Part shown: positions 44,854 through 53,620 of the stretch, one piece after another | How positions within the stretch are numbered: the stretch's first letter is position 1 | How the letters are laid out: every line of letters begins with the position of its first letter | Assembly (NCBI GenBank): GCA_023254175.1 | Contig: JALQYJ010000009.1 | Coordinates: 49,957-113,956, forward strand | Length of the DNA: 64,000 nt | Direction of reading: 5' to 3' | Source of the DNA: Runella sp. | GTDB taxonomy: Bacteria > Bacteroidota > Bacteroidia > Cytophagales > Spirosomataceae | Made by a program: the position numbers and the translations under genes | Notes under the pieces: generated by a model | What the model was told of the DNA's origin: nothing | Database searches by the model: none | Seen by the model: the letters and a program-made list of their open reading frames with translations, nothing else

Positions 44854-47094
44854 ATGTCAACCTTCAAAACCGTATTTTTTGTCTGTATTTGCGCAGTACT
44901 TTTTTCAAGGTGCAGCCAAAAAAGCACGACAACTACGCGTCAACCACAGCCTGTTCACCAAGACTATCCGTTTTGGCAGGATTACAGTGTCAAATTTTAT
45001 GCGCAACCTACCGATGGCGTGCTTCTTTCTGCCTACAGCGACCGGAATAATGTCATCAAAATTTTGACAGACAAAGGCCTTACACAACCCTATGATGGGC
45101 ACTTCTTGTACCACGGCAAGTTGCAACCCGATGGCACTTATCGCCCTTTAAAAAACAAAAAAATCAGTGCTATAGGCGTTTACGAACAACAATTCGTTTT
45201 TCTCGATGATAAAACTGTGTTGAGTAACTCTTGGGCAGGAAAACTATTCTCTAAGCATCAATTGCCGAATGCGCGCTTGTTTGAGGGAGGAGCCAATTTT
45301 ACCTTCTTGGTTTCAGATGGAAAAAGTCTCGTATTAACCAATGATTCCAAACAGCTTTGGCAAGGCAATTTACCCTCTGATGAAGCACTTCAGATGCATT
45401 ATCAAGCGAGTACGAATATCTTTTGGGTGTTGGGGCGCCAAGGATTATACACTTTGCAAAACAATTTATTGACAAAAGTTTTCAACGGAAATAACCTTAC
45501 TACGTTTACGATTTCTTCCAACCACCAAAAAGTCATCATTGGTACCACCGACGGTTATCTTGAATGGGATATTGCCAGTAAAAAACAAATCGGAGACATT
45601 CATAAGAAACTTCCGTGGACTGAAATCACGGCCGTTAGCTGCATCGGAGATAAAGTATGGTTTGGAACAACTAATGGAGCTTTTGCACTTCGTACAGACG
45701 GAAAGTTTGACTACTATAACGGCGAACGTTGGCTTCCTAACAACCAAGTCGTTCATATTTCTGAGGGGCCCAATCAATCTGTGTTGGTATTAACCAAAGG
45801 AGGGCTTGGGCAAATTTGCTTCAAAAAAATGACCTTGCACGAAAAAGCCATGTACTACGAACAACAAGTACGAAGCCGACATATTCGAAACGGATTTAAT
45901 GCCTCGCTTACCCACATGGAGAAAGGCAACATCGGCACAGGGTATTTGGCAGACTCCGACAACGATGGGCTATGGACTTCGATGTATCTGGGTGGCGAAG
46001 TATATCGTTATGCCGTTACCAAAGACCCAGAAGCCCTTCAAAACTGCCGAGAAGCCTTTGATGCTATGGAGAGGCTCTATAGCGTCAATCCAGTAAAAGG
46101 TTTCCCATCGCGTTCGTACGAGCGAAGTGGCTTAATTTCGCAACTTGCTGACCCCGAACGCTGGCAACACTCCGCCGACCCCGAGTGGGACTGGAAAGCT
46201 ACCACAAGTAGCGACGAAGCCGTAGGTCATATTTTTGCTTTTGGAGCCATGGCCGAGCTCATCGACGACCCTTCGCTAAAACAACGAGCCATTGTGCTCA
46301 TTGATAGCCTAATGGGGCACATTGTTCAAAACAATTACTATTTGATTGACTATGACGGCAAACCAACTACTTGGGGACGATGGAGCCCTGAGTATGTCAA
46401 TGCCATGCCCAAAAATGTGGGAGACCGTAAGATTACCTCTTCCAACATCGTTGCAATGCTTCAAACAGCTTATCATTTTACAAAAAAAGAAATCTACAAA
46501 GAGAAAGCATTTGAATTGATGCACAAACACGGATATTTTGAAAACTTAATGCGTCCAATGAAAGAAATTGGCTCCGCTCCAGATGATGCAGATGCTCTCA
46601 GTAAAGAACTTTCAGATGGCTGGAACCACTCCGACGACGAGATGTATTTTGTTTGTTACTGGGGGTTGTATCGTTATGCTTTTAACGATACCTTAAAAGC
46701 CCATTTTAAAGAAGCTATCGTTGACCATTGGCAAATCGAACGTCCTGAAAAAGAGGGGGCTTGGAATATTTTCACAGCCCTGACAGGAGTCGAAAACTTT
46801 GATTTGAAAGAAGCGGTTTGGTATTTACAAGAACATCCTCTTGACCTTATTGACTGGGCGATTGCTAATAGTCATCGTAAAGACATTGAAAAGCTCGCTC
46901 CTAACTTCCGTAATCAAACCATTCAAGAAGTGCTTCCCCCTGACGAGCGCCCTGTACAGCGCCACAACGCAAACATGTTTAACCTAGACAGAAAAGGAGG
47001 TAACGGGACGTCAGAACACAGCGCGGGAGACATTTGGCTGCTTCCCTATTGGCTGGGGCGGTATTTGGGTGTCATTTCCGAGCCAAAAAAGTAA
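44854..47094 (+). CDS. Lipoprotein paralog of the propeller-helical protein
   Basis: 746 residues; lipobox FSRCSQ makes it a membrane-anchored lipoprotein. It starts 33 bases after its paralog. The propeller half (about 40-320) is diverged, with fewer clear blades (VWFGTTNGAFAL, IFWVLGRQGLYTL). The C-terminal half keeps the shared motifs: DSDNDGLWTSMY, WDWKATTSSDEAVGHIF, DGKPTTWGRWSP, PLDLIDWAI and LPYWLGRYLG. Conservation of acidic and aromatic residues in the same order argues for a real active or binding site. Likely partners at the cell surface; function unknown. It ends at a strong terminator. Confidence 0.8.
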   Translation: MSTFKTVFFVCICAVLFSRCSQKSTTTTRQPQPVHQDYPFWQDYSVKFYAQPTDGVLLSAYSDRNNVIKILTDKGLTQPYDGHFLYHGKLQPDGTYRPLKNKKISAIGVYEQQFVFLDDKTVLSNSWAGKLFSKHQLPNARLFEGGANFTFLVSDGKSLVLTNDSKQLWQGNLPSDEALQMHYQASTNIFWVLGRQGLYTLQNNLLTKVFNGNNLTTFTISSNHQKVIIGTTDGYLEWDIASKKQIGDIHKKLPWTEITAVSCIGDKVWFGTTNGAFALRTDGKFDYYNGERWLPNNQVVHISEGPNQSVLVLTKGGLGQICFKKMTLHEKAMYYEQQVRSRHIRNGFNASLTHMEKGNIGTGYLADSDNDGLWTSMYLGGEVYRYAVTKDPEALQNCREAFDAMERLYSVNPVKGFPSRSYERSGLISQLADPERWQHSADPEWDWKATTSSDEAVGHIFAFGAMAELIDDPSLKQRAIVLIDSLMGHIVQNNYYLIDYDGKPTTWGRWSPEYVNAMPKNVGDRKITSSNIVAMLQTAYHFTKKEIYKEKAFELMHKHGYFENLMRPMKEIGSAPDDADALSKELSDGWNHSDDEMYFVCYWGLYRYAFNDTLKAHFKEAIVDHWQIERPEKEGAWNIFTALTGVENFDLKEAVWYLQEHPLDLIDWAIANSHRKDIEKLAPNFRNQTIQEVLPPDERPVQRHNANMFNLDRKGGNGTSEHSAGDIWLLPYWLGRYLGVISEPKK

Positions 47095-47115
47095 CATCTT
47101 CTAGTTCATCGGCAC

Positions 47116-47149
47116 AAAAAAGCCTTCTGTTTTTGCAGAAGGCTTTTTT
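47116..47149. terminator. Bidirectional terminator
   Basis: A6-GCCTTCTG (47116-47129) pairs perfectly with CAGAAGGC-T6 (47136-47149) around TTTTTG. It serves the lipoprotein paralog (plus) and the TPR gene (minus). Confidence 0.92.
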
Positions 47150-47178
47150 GTATTTAGATAGTTTAAAACCCTATTCAA

Positions 47179-48954
47179 TTATGACTTTTTAACGGGCGCC
47201 TTTGCAGGAGCTTTTGCCGCTGGTGCGGCAGGTGCAGAAGGAGTTTCAGGTTTTGGATTCAAGAACTCATCTGCTACTTTATTTCCTGGATCAAGCGTAA
47301 TCAATTTTGTAAACCACTCTTTCGCTTTGGCATCATCTTTCAACGTAATTACGCTGTAAGCACCTAAGATTTGGTAGAAAGACTTCAAGTTTGTCTTCTT
47401 CGCATCGTCCATTGGCGCTTTGTCTTCTTCAACGAGCTTCACATAGTTTTCCATCAAAGGAATAGCTAAGCCATTGGACATTGCTTCCTCACGGGTATAG
47501 GCATAATAGTTTGCTTTAGCGCGTTGAGCGTGAGCGTACAAATAATCAGGTTTGCGCTCAAGCATTTGCTTATAGAGCTCATCAGCCTTCATGAAGTAAT
47601 CACGCTTTTTCTGACGCATTGCCAACGAATCTGCACCTGAAGGGAAAATGCGGTTTGCCACGTTATAGTATGGCAATGCTAAGTTTACAAAATCTTGAAG
47701 ACTTGCCTTCTTCTCTCTCTTGATAACTTTTTCGTAGTACTCAATTGCTTTTTCGTAATTTTTCGCACCGTTGTAAAAAGCGGCGATTTCTTTATATCCG
47801 TTATCAACGGTATCCATTTCTGCTGCTTTTTCTAGGTTTACAATAGCTGCCGCAGTATCTACTGGAGTAATACGAAGCATGGCATTTCCTAAATAACGGT
47901 AGTCATTATCAATCGCTTTTTGAGGAGCAAGCTGGATAAACTTCTTCAAGTTCTCAATTGCTTTCTGATATTGGTTTTCTTTATATGCTGCCCAACCTTG
48001 CATACGATACAATATATCATTTGTACGGCCGCTGCTCATTACTTTCGCAATCTTTGTGTTTACTTTCGCAAACTCTTCTGCTACGAAGTTAAACTGTGCA
48101 CTGCGGAGCAATTCATCGTCCGTAACACATGCACCAAGTTTCTCAATATAAGCATCCATGTAGCGTGACGCTGGCTTGTATTGACGTACGTAGAAGAACA
48201 ATTCTGCGTATTCTTTATTGGCTGGACTATACTCTGAATCTACTTCAATCGCTTTTTTGAAGTTAGTTTGTGCTAATTCCAAGTTACGACCACCCCAATA
48301 AAGCTTCGCAATTTTAGCAAATGCCTTTCCTAAGCTTGGGTTGACATTGATAGCATCTTCGTACGCCGATACCGCAGGCCCAGCTTCTCCCTTCAAGTAG
48401 AAAGCATCCCCTTTAGACATATACACTTCTTGATTTTTGGCTCCGCTTTTCAACATAAGCGCAACGGCTAAATCTGCAAGGCGAATGGCTTCGGCAGGGT
48501 CTGTTGTTTTGTAAATAGGCTTCAAAGAATCAATAACCACATATCCAGTATATGCTTCACTAATGCGCTGCAATACGTCAATATTTTTGTTCTTTGTTGC
48601 TTTTAATACCTCTGCAAAGGTGGTTTGAGCTGCTGTACGGTCGCCTTTTGCAAGTGCTACCGCTCCAATACCAACTTTGTTAAGAGGGTTTTTTGGGTCA
48701 GCTGCAAGTCCTTTGTCAAAAGCCTCCTTTGCAAGGTCTGGTTGTTTGGTACGTAAGTGATAATAACCGAGATAAAACTGGTTATCCGCAGAAGGTGCCG
48801 AAGTTGCTAGCTTTTCAAAAGTTTCCTTTGCTAAGCATGCTTGGTTCCCATCTAACTGCTTTAAACCAGTGGCAATGTCTTGGGCAAATGCCTGACTGTA
48901 AACGAACGCACTTGCGGCAAACGCTACCAACCACGATTTGGATCTAATGTTCAT
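47179..48954 (-). CDS. Exported TPR protein of the TonB operon
   Basis: 591 residues: signal peptide (about 1-24, ending AFAQ), about ten tetratricopeptide repeats (for example FYLGYYHLRTKQPDLAKEAF and AAFYNGAKNYEKAIEYYEKV), and a low-complexity Ala/Pro/Lys tail. TPRs build protein-protein docking surfaces. It is last in the exbB-exbD-exbD-tonB-pstS run, 88 bases after the PstS-like gene. A periplasmic assembly role linked to the TonB machine is plausible; direct evidence is lacking. Confidence 0.9.
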   Translation of the reverse strand: MNIRSKSWLVAFAASAFVYSQAFAQDIATGLKQLDGNQACLAKETFEKLATSAPSADNQFYLGYYHLRTKQPDLAKEAFDKGLAADPKNPLNKVGIGAVALAKGDRTAAQTTFAEVLKATKNKNIDVLQRISEAYTGYVVIDSLKPIYKTTDPAEAIRLADLAVALMLKSGAKNQEVYMSKGDAFYLKGEAGPAVSAYEDAINVNPSLGKAFAKIAKLYWGGRNLELAQTNFKKAIEVDSEYSPANKEYAELFFYVRQYKPASRYMDAYIEKLGACVTDDELLRSAQFNFVAEEFAKVNTKIAKVMSSGRTNDILYRMQGWAAYKENQYQKAIENLKKFIQLAPQKAIDNDYRYLGNAMLRITPVDTAAAIVNLEKAAEMDTVDNGYKEIAAFYNGAKNYEKAIEYYEKVIKREKKASLQDFVNLALPYYNVANRIFPSGADSLAMRQKKRDYFMKADELYKQMLERKPDYLYAHAQRAKANYYAYTREEAMSNGLAIPLMENYVKLVEEDKAPMDDAKKTNLKSFYQILGAYSVITLKDDAKAKEWFTKLITLDPGNKVADEFLNPKPETPSAPAAPAAKAPAKAPVKKS

Positions 48955-49042
48955 CTTTCAGTAGGTTGTAATGTGGGGTGATTTAAATTTTGACTCTGAA
49001 ACGGGAAACAAAACTATGAAATTGTCGTCTAACCGAAAAATA

Positions 49043-49978
49043 TTATATCTCTTTCTTTAATATTACTTCCCGATTAAATGGTTTTGCAGGCCAAAGGCCA
49101 CATTTTTCGATAATTAAACTTCCAACATCCCGCATGATATAATTTAGCAATCCGCTTCCCAATCCTGCGTGCATTTCACGACTAATGATATATACTTTAC
49201 GCGCCAACGGGTAGTTTCCAAAACGTAAGTCTTGCTGGAAGGGTCGAAAATAATCTTGATTTGTTGGTTTATCTTTATCTGATACTCCTAAAACTCTCAA
49301 TCCTTTTGACAACTCAGCTGTCAAAGGTACATCTCCGTCGCTAATCCAATTTACGCCAATAAAACCAATCGCATTAGGGTTTTGGCGGACATATTCTATC
49401 ACTTTTTTGTTTGAGCCTGCCGAAAAAATATTCAAACCTTTCAAATCTGTCAATCCAAACTTGTTCATCACAAAATTGAGATTGCTTGAATTGGCATTAT
49501 CAAATACAAGTACAATATCTTTTGTTTGTTGACTACCCGCAAGCTGTGACCAATTTTTGATTCTACCCTTAAAAATACCTTCTATTTCTCTCAAAGTAAT
49601 GAGGCTATCTTGATTGGTACGACTTGTTAGTAATGCGAGGCCATCAATAGCGATAAACTGAGGACTGTAGCGGATACCGCGCGATTTAAAAACGTTCTGT
49701 TCAGACGCTGTCAACTCACGCGTCACAAAAGCTAAGCGGCTACTGTCTTCTAGCACTTTTGCAATTGCCAAGTGCTCTGGGGCAAAGGCAACATTAAATT
49801 TTGTTCCAGGATGAATTCCTTCGTAGCCTTGGCATAATTGTTCTACCATCGGGCCAAGCGACTCATCTGATGTAATCGTTACGGTACCATGAAATGCAGA
49901 ATCGTTGGCTTGCTTACACGAGTAAGTAAATATAAAACAAGCCATTACACCCAAAAATGCACCAAAAATTTTATTCAT
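49043..49978 (-). CDS. PstS-like substrate-binding lipoprotein
   Basis: 311 residues from the ATG at 49978; an in-frame start 23 codons upstream overlaps the previous gene deeply and is rejected. Lipobox FTYSCKQ. PBP type-2 fold: GTVTITSDESLGPMVEQL at the start, IDGLALLTSRTNQDSLIT and FVMNKFGLTD later. Phosphate-type binding residues are suggested but not firmly identifiable, and no pstCAB follows. Its start overlaps the 72-residue membrane gene by 8 bases, so translation is coupled. A PstS homologue inside a TonB operon suggests phosphate sensing or transport help rather than a standard ABC system. Confidence 0.87.
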   Translation of the reverse strand: MNKIFGAFLGVMACFIFTYSCKQANDSAFHGTVTITSDESLGPMVEQLCQGYEGIHPGTKFNVAFAPEHLAIAKVLEDSSRLAFVTRELTASEQNVFKSRGIRYSPQFIAIDGLALLTSRTNQDSLITLREIEGIFKGRIKNWSQLAGSQQTKDIVLVFDNANSSNLNFVMNKFGLTDLKGLNIFSAGSNKKVIEYVRQNPNAIGFIGVNWISDGDVPLTAELSKGLRVLGVSDKDKPTNQDYFRPFQQDLRFGNYPLARKVYIISREMHAGLGSGLLNYIMRDVGSLIIEKCGLWPAKPFNREVILKKEI

Positions 49979-50189
49979 TTTCACTTTTGTAAAGACTATA
50001 TCCACGATAGAACCGATATCCTCCGTAAGCAATAAGCATTGCGCCAAAAAGATACCTTACGACTCCAGAAGGGAGTACGCCAAAAGTAGCGGAGGAGGCC
50101 ACTAAATAGAGGCCTCCTCCTAAATATGCCAGTCCTATCATCATCGAGAGCGACGCTGATAGCTGCTGGTGAAGTGGTTTACGCTTCAT
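49971..50189 (-). CDS. Small two-helix membrane protein of the TonB operon
   Basis: 72 residues with two predicted membrane helices (about 15-32 and 40-60) and a charged C-terminus. It overlaps the PstS-like gene by 8 bases and follows tonB by 7 bases, so it is part of the operon. I do not recognise a named family; the tight packing supports a real gene. Confidence 0.7.
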   Translation of the reverse strand: MKRKPLHQQLSASLSMMIGLAYLGGGLYLVASSATFGVLPSGVVRYLFGAMLIAYGGYRFYRGYSLYKSENE

Positions 50190-50196
50190 ACTACTG

Positions 50197-51024
50197 TTAT
50201 TCCAATACGAAGCTAATTGGCAAGTTGTATTTTACCCGTACGTTACGACCCGACTGTTTACCAGGTTTCCACTTAGGCATACCCTTTACTACGCGTTGTG
50301 CTTCTTCGTCGCAACCAAAGCCTAGACCTTTAAGCACTTGAATATCTTGAATACTACCGTCGGTGTTAACAACGAAGGTCAAGAATACTCTCCCTGACAC
50401 GTTAGCGCGAGAGGCTGCGGCTGGGTATTTTAGGTTTTTACCTAAATACTGACCCAATGCTGCCATCCCACCCGGGAATTCTGGGTTTTGCTCTACTACT
50501 TGGAAAACTTGTTCTTCAACAGGTGCTGCTTCAACAACTTTGACTTCTTCCTTCACAGGAGCCGTTTCTTCGGGAGCTACAATCGCTTCTTGAGCGTTTT
50601 CATCTCCTTCTTGTGTTTTGTCAGCAATCGCAACTTTTTCCAATTCTTCCACTACTGGTGGTGGCGACTCTTCAGGTACTTCCTCATCTTTCTTTACTTC
50701 AGGAGGAAGGAACTTGATAGTAGCCACTTTAGGCACCTCAATTGGTGGAGGTGGCGGCGGTGGAGGTTCGTTTGGATCAATTGGCGGAGGTGGTATTTTC
50801 ATCAAGTCGATTTCCTGCATAAATTGCTCCTCTTCTTTGTTAGGAATCAAGCTAATCAAAGCAGGAGAAAGCATCGCCAACACGAAGATGGCACCACCAA
50901 TCAACATTGACTTGGTGAGTGTTGGGCGATAAACTTTCCTGAGGTCATACGCACCATACGCCTTATTACGATTCTCGAATACTATATCATCGAGGGTCAT
51001 CGTGGTTGATTTATTTTCAGCCAT
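50197..51024 (-). CDS. tonB: TonB-family energy transducer
   Basis: 275 residues. One membrane helix (about 39-61), a proline-rich spacer with two poly-Pro runs and acidic repeats (about 72-175), and a C-terminal TonB domain (about 185-275) with PEFPGGMAALGQYLGKNLKY and VSGRVFLTFVVNTDGSI. TonB transmits the proton-motive force from ExbB/ExbD to outer-membrane receptors such as the three SusCs about 10-25 kb away. Gene order and 27-base spacing to exbD support an operon. Confidence 0.93.
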   Translation of the reverse strand: MAENKSTTMTLDDIVFENRNKAYGAYDLRKVYRPTLTKSMLIGGAIFVLAMLSPALISLIPNKEEEQFMQEIDLMKIPPPPIDPNEPPPPPPPPIEVPKVATIKFLPPEVKKDEEVPEESPPPVVEELEKVAIADKTQEGDENAQEAIVAPEETAPVKEEVKVVEAAPVEEQVFQVVEQNPEFPGGMAALGQYLGKNLKYPAAASRANVSGRVFLTFVVNTDGSIQDIQVLKGLGFGCDEEAQRVVKGMPKWKPGKQSGRNVRVKYNLPISFVLE

Positions 51025-51051
51025 TGCGTTTGGTTAGTTTTAATAGTATGA

Positions 51052-51621
51052 TTAATTCGCTTTATCGCCCAAGAGTTCTTTCTCTTTGTCAGTAAGAGCA
51101 TCTACAAGGGCATAACGCTTACTTTTGGTAACCGCCATTTCATCAAGGGCGTCTACCATGTTTTTGTAAGTGCTACTCTTCAACGGTTTGATAACACAGA
51201 CGAATTGACTCAGCCCTTTGTCATCTTTACCGTGTTCGCGATCAACTTGAGCCTGTGATTGGAAAATCAATCCACGCAAATCTTGACCATAAGACACTTT
51301 TTTAAGGTCCGTTTTAGCCTTATCATCATCCGCTGCTAGGCGGTCTAATGCCCATACAGTGTTATCCTTACCTAGAAACAGGGTCAATACCTTAGAAGCT
51401 TTCAAAGGTTCTGTTTCTTGCTGTTTGGTATCGTTTTGCTTATCAGGTACTGCCACCGACATTGATGAAGGCTTGCTAAGTGTAGTTGCCAAGATGAAGA
51501 ACGTAATAAGCAAGAAGCCTAAGTCTACCATCGGAGTCATATCTACACGCGTCGAGGCTTTTTTACTGCGGACTTTCTTATCACCATGTCCGCCACCACC
51601 ACCTTGTGCTATTTCTGCCAT
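51052..51621 (-). CDS. exbD: ExbD/TolR-family biopolymer transport protein (second copy)
   Basis: 189 residues. A short basic cytoplasmic start (VRSKKASTRVDMTPMVDLGF), one membrane helix with the key Asp in MVDLGF, then a periplasmic domain of about 120 residues. The cytoplasmic Gly/His-rich start GGGGGHGDKK is unusual but seen in relatives. It forms the stator complex with ExbB. Two exbD genes in one operon are normal in Bacteroidota. Confidence 0.93.
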   Translation of the reverse strand: MAEIAQGGGGGHGDKKVRSKKASTRVDMTPMVDLGFLLITFFILATTLSKPSSMSVAVPDKQNDTKQQETEPLKASKVLTLFLGKDNTVWALDRLAADDDKAKTDLKKVSYGQDLRGLIFQSQAQVDREHGKDDKGLSQFVCVIKPLKSSTYKNMVDALDEMAVTKSKRYALVDALTDKEKELLGDKAN

Positions 51622-51651
51622 TTTCTTATACGAATTTTAAAGTGGTACAAT

Positions 51652-52278
51652 TTAGTCAGCCTTCCAACCTTGCGGTGGAGCCTCTGTTCCAGTGATTAAG
51701 TTAAACTTGTTGATGTTTTGTGCTTGCAATGAGCTCATTACATCTTTAAATACTGGGAACTTAGCTACGTTATCACCTTTGATAGCGATACGAAGCCCAC
51801 TGTTAGCGCGACGGGCTTGATAAATCCATTTTGCTAACTCATTTTGCGCAGTAGAGTCGACAGGAATACCTGGTTGAACAACCTCCTTCAACTTATCTGG
51901 AGTGGTAGCTCCAACTTGCAACCACTGTGACAACCCACGAATAGGTACGCCAAAGTTTGCCTGAAGAGAGAAGATTTTTTTCTGTTTATCCGTAAACTGT
52001 ACGCCTTCTGTCTGAGAAATGTTATCAAGCATAGCGATACGAGTATTCGGATTGTCAACACCAAAGTAAACTTTACCGTCTTTACCGATGCTAATAATCA
52101 TAAGGTCCTTATCAGGAACTTTAATCGCCGAGATAGACGAAGGTGTTTCGATGGTCGCCGCATCCTGAGATTTGAACTGAGCCGTCAAGATAAAGAAGGT
52201 CAGTAGAAGGAATGCCACGTCGCACATCGCCGTCATGTCCATCATCGGATAATTCCGCTTGGGTTTTAAAGCAGGCAT
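51652..52278 (-). CDS. exbD: ExbD/TolR-family biopolymer transport protein (first copy)
   Basis: 208 residues. MDMTAMCDVAFLLLTFFIL carries the membrane helix and its essential Asp, followed by a periplasmic domain. It starts 110 bases downstream of exbB and 30 bases upstream of the second exbD. The two ExbDs probably make a mixed stator, each with its own periplasmic surface. Confidence 0.93.
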   Translation of the reverse strand: MPALKPKRNYPMMDMTAMCDVAFLLLTFFILTAQFKSQDAATIETPSSISAIKVPDKDLMIISIGKDGKVYFGVDNPNTRIAMLDNISQTEGVQFTDKQKKIFSLQANFGVPIRGLSQWLQVGATTPDKLKEVVQPGIPVDSTAQNELAKWIYQARRANSGLRIAIKGDNVAKFPVFKDVMSSLQAQNINKFNLITGTEAPPQGWKAD

Positions 52279-52388
52279 AATACGTTATGGTTTGATTGAC
52301 TTTACAAATGTAGAACATTAACAAATATAAAGCAAATATTTATATAAAATTTTTTTATATATACTATTTACTTTGTTCCGCCCACAAA

Positions 52389-53222
52389 TTAGTTATGAGC
52401 AGAGAAGTTTTGTTGAATGCTCAACCCAATTTCGTCAATCTTGTAAGTCAACGTATCAATACGGCTAGTGAAGTAGCTATACATGATAGTTGCAATTGCC
52501 GCTGTACCGATACCAAGAGCTGTGTTTACAAGGGCTTCAGAGATACCTGTTGCAAGAGCACCTGTATCAGGAGCACCAGCGTTACCCATCGCCGCGAACG
52601 CACGAATCATACCCAATACCGTACCCAAAAGAGCTGTTAAGGTAGAAACTGATGCCAAAGTAGCAATGATAGTAAGGTTTTTCTCAAGCATAGGAAGCTC
52701 AAGGCTTGTTGCTTCTTCCACTTCTTTTTGAAGAGCAGCTAATTTTTGGTCTTTTGTCAATTCAGTCTCTGTGCGAAGTGAAACGAACTTGTGAAGAGCT
52801 GTTTTAACAACATTTCCTACCGAACCTTTTTGCTTGTCACACTCTTTAATAGCGCTTTCAACTTCGTTTTTGTCAAGTAGGGATTTTACTTTGCGAACGA
52901 ACTCATCGATTGAACCTGCACCATTTGCACGGCCAAGGATGAAGAAACGCTCAATTGAGAAAACCAACACGGTTAGGAAACAGGTAAACAACAACGGTAC
53001 GATAGGGCCTCCTTCATAAACGATACCGAAATAGTCTCCCGACTTTGGTCCTTTCTCATGGTCGCCGTCAACAAAGTGGCTAGGGTCACCACAAATGAAT
53101 TGATACGTCAAAATACCAATGACAAGCAACACAGGGATAACCAAAATTGGGTTTAGACCACCTGCTGATTTTTTTGGAGCGGCCGCCTTGGCCGGTGCTG
53201 GAGATGTAGCCTTCTTTTCCAT
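52389..53222 (-). CDS. exbB: MotA/TolQ/ExbB proton-channel protein
   Basis: 277 residues. An Ala/Lys/Pro-rich cytoplasmic start precedes a membrane helix (about 26-44), a second helix (about 75-95), a large cytoplasmic loop, and two helices near the C-terminus with TLTALLGTVLGMIRAFAAM, the conserved TolQ/ExbB core. It conducts protons to energise TonB. First gene of the operon. Confidence 0.94.
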   Translation of the reverse strand: MEKKATSPAPAKAAAPKKSAGGLNPILVIPVLLVIGILTYQFICGDPSHFVDGDHEKGPKSGDYFGIVYEGGPIVPLLFTCFLTVLVFSIERFFILGRANGAGSIDEFVRKVKSLLDKNEVESAIKECDKQKGSVGNVVKTALHKFVSLRTETELTKDQKLAALQKEVEEATSLELPMLEKNLTIIATLASVSTLTALLGTVLGMIRAFAAMGNAGAPDTGALATGISEALVNTALGIGTAAIATIMYSYFTSRIDTLTYKIDEIGLSIQQNFSAHN

Positions 53223-53620
53223 CAGACTTACTTTTAGGGTTTAATTGAAAAAAATAGTTTAAGTGTTTGCGCTGTAAAGAAAACGAAAATATTAAATGGT
53301 TAACGCGTTCACCAAGAAAATTTTTGTTGGTGATTCTCTAAAATAGTTACAAAAAATGCGGTAAACGGCTCTCAAAAATACAAGAAAAAAATACCTTTTG
53401 TGGTTTTTAAGCTGGTATTTTCGCATATTTTTTTCTCTTTCCTTAGGCTCGGTGCATGCTGTAACTTGCCCTAAAAGGCTCAAAAAAAGAGCATTATCCT
53501 ATTTTACCACTTCTATAGCTATACCTCTGACGAAAAGAGTCGAAAGCTAAAACCAAAGAAAAGAAAAACATCGTTATACTCTATGCTTCTTTTCAATTTT
53601 TGAAAAAATAATTTAGGCTC
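53223..53620. other. Intergenic region upstream of exbB
   Basis: 398 bases. On the minus strand TATTTTTG at 53380-53373 matches the -7 consensus about 150 bases before exbB, but no -33 box is in place. A 63-codon frame at 53292-53483 has no support. The rest shows nothing recognisable. Confidence 0.45.

Noticed and set aside
49043..49978. Standard phosphate ABC transporter
   Set aside because: No pstC, pstA, pstB or phoU gene is adjacent; only the binding-protein-like gene is present.
53292..53483. 63-codon frame upstream of exbB
   Set aside because: Composition and lack of a family pattern suggest it is not a gene.
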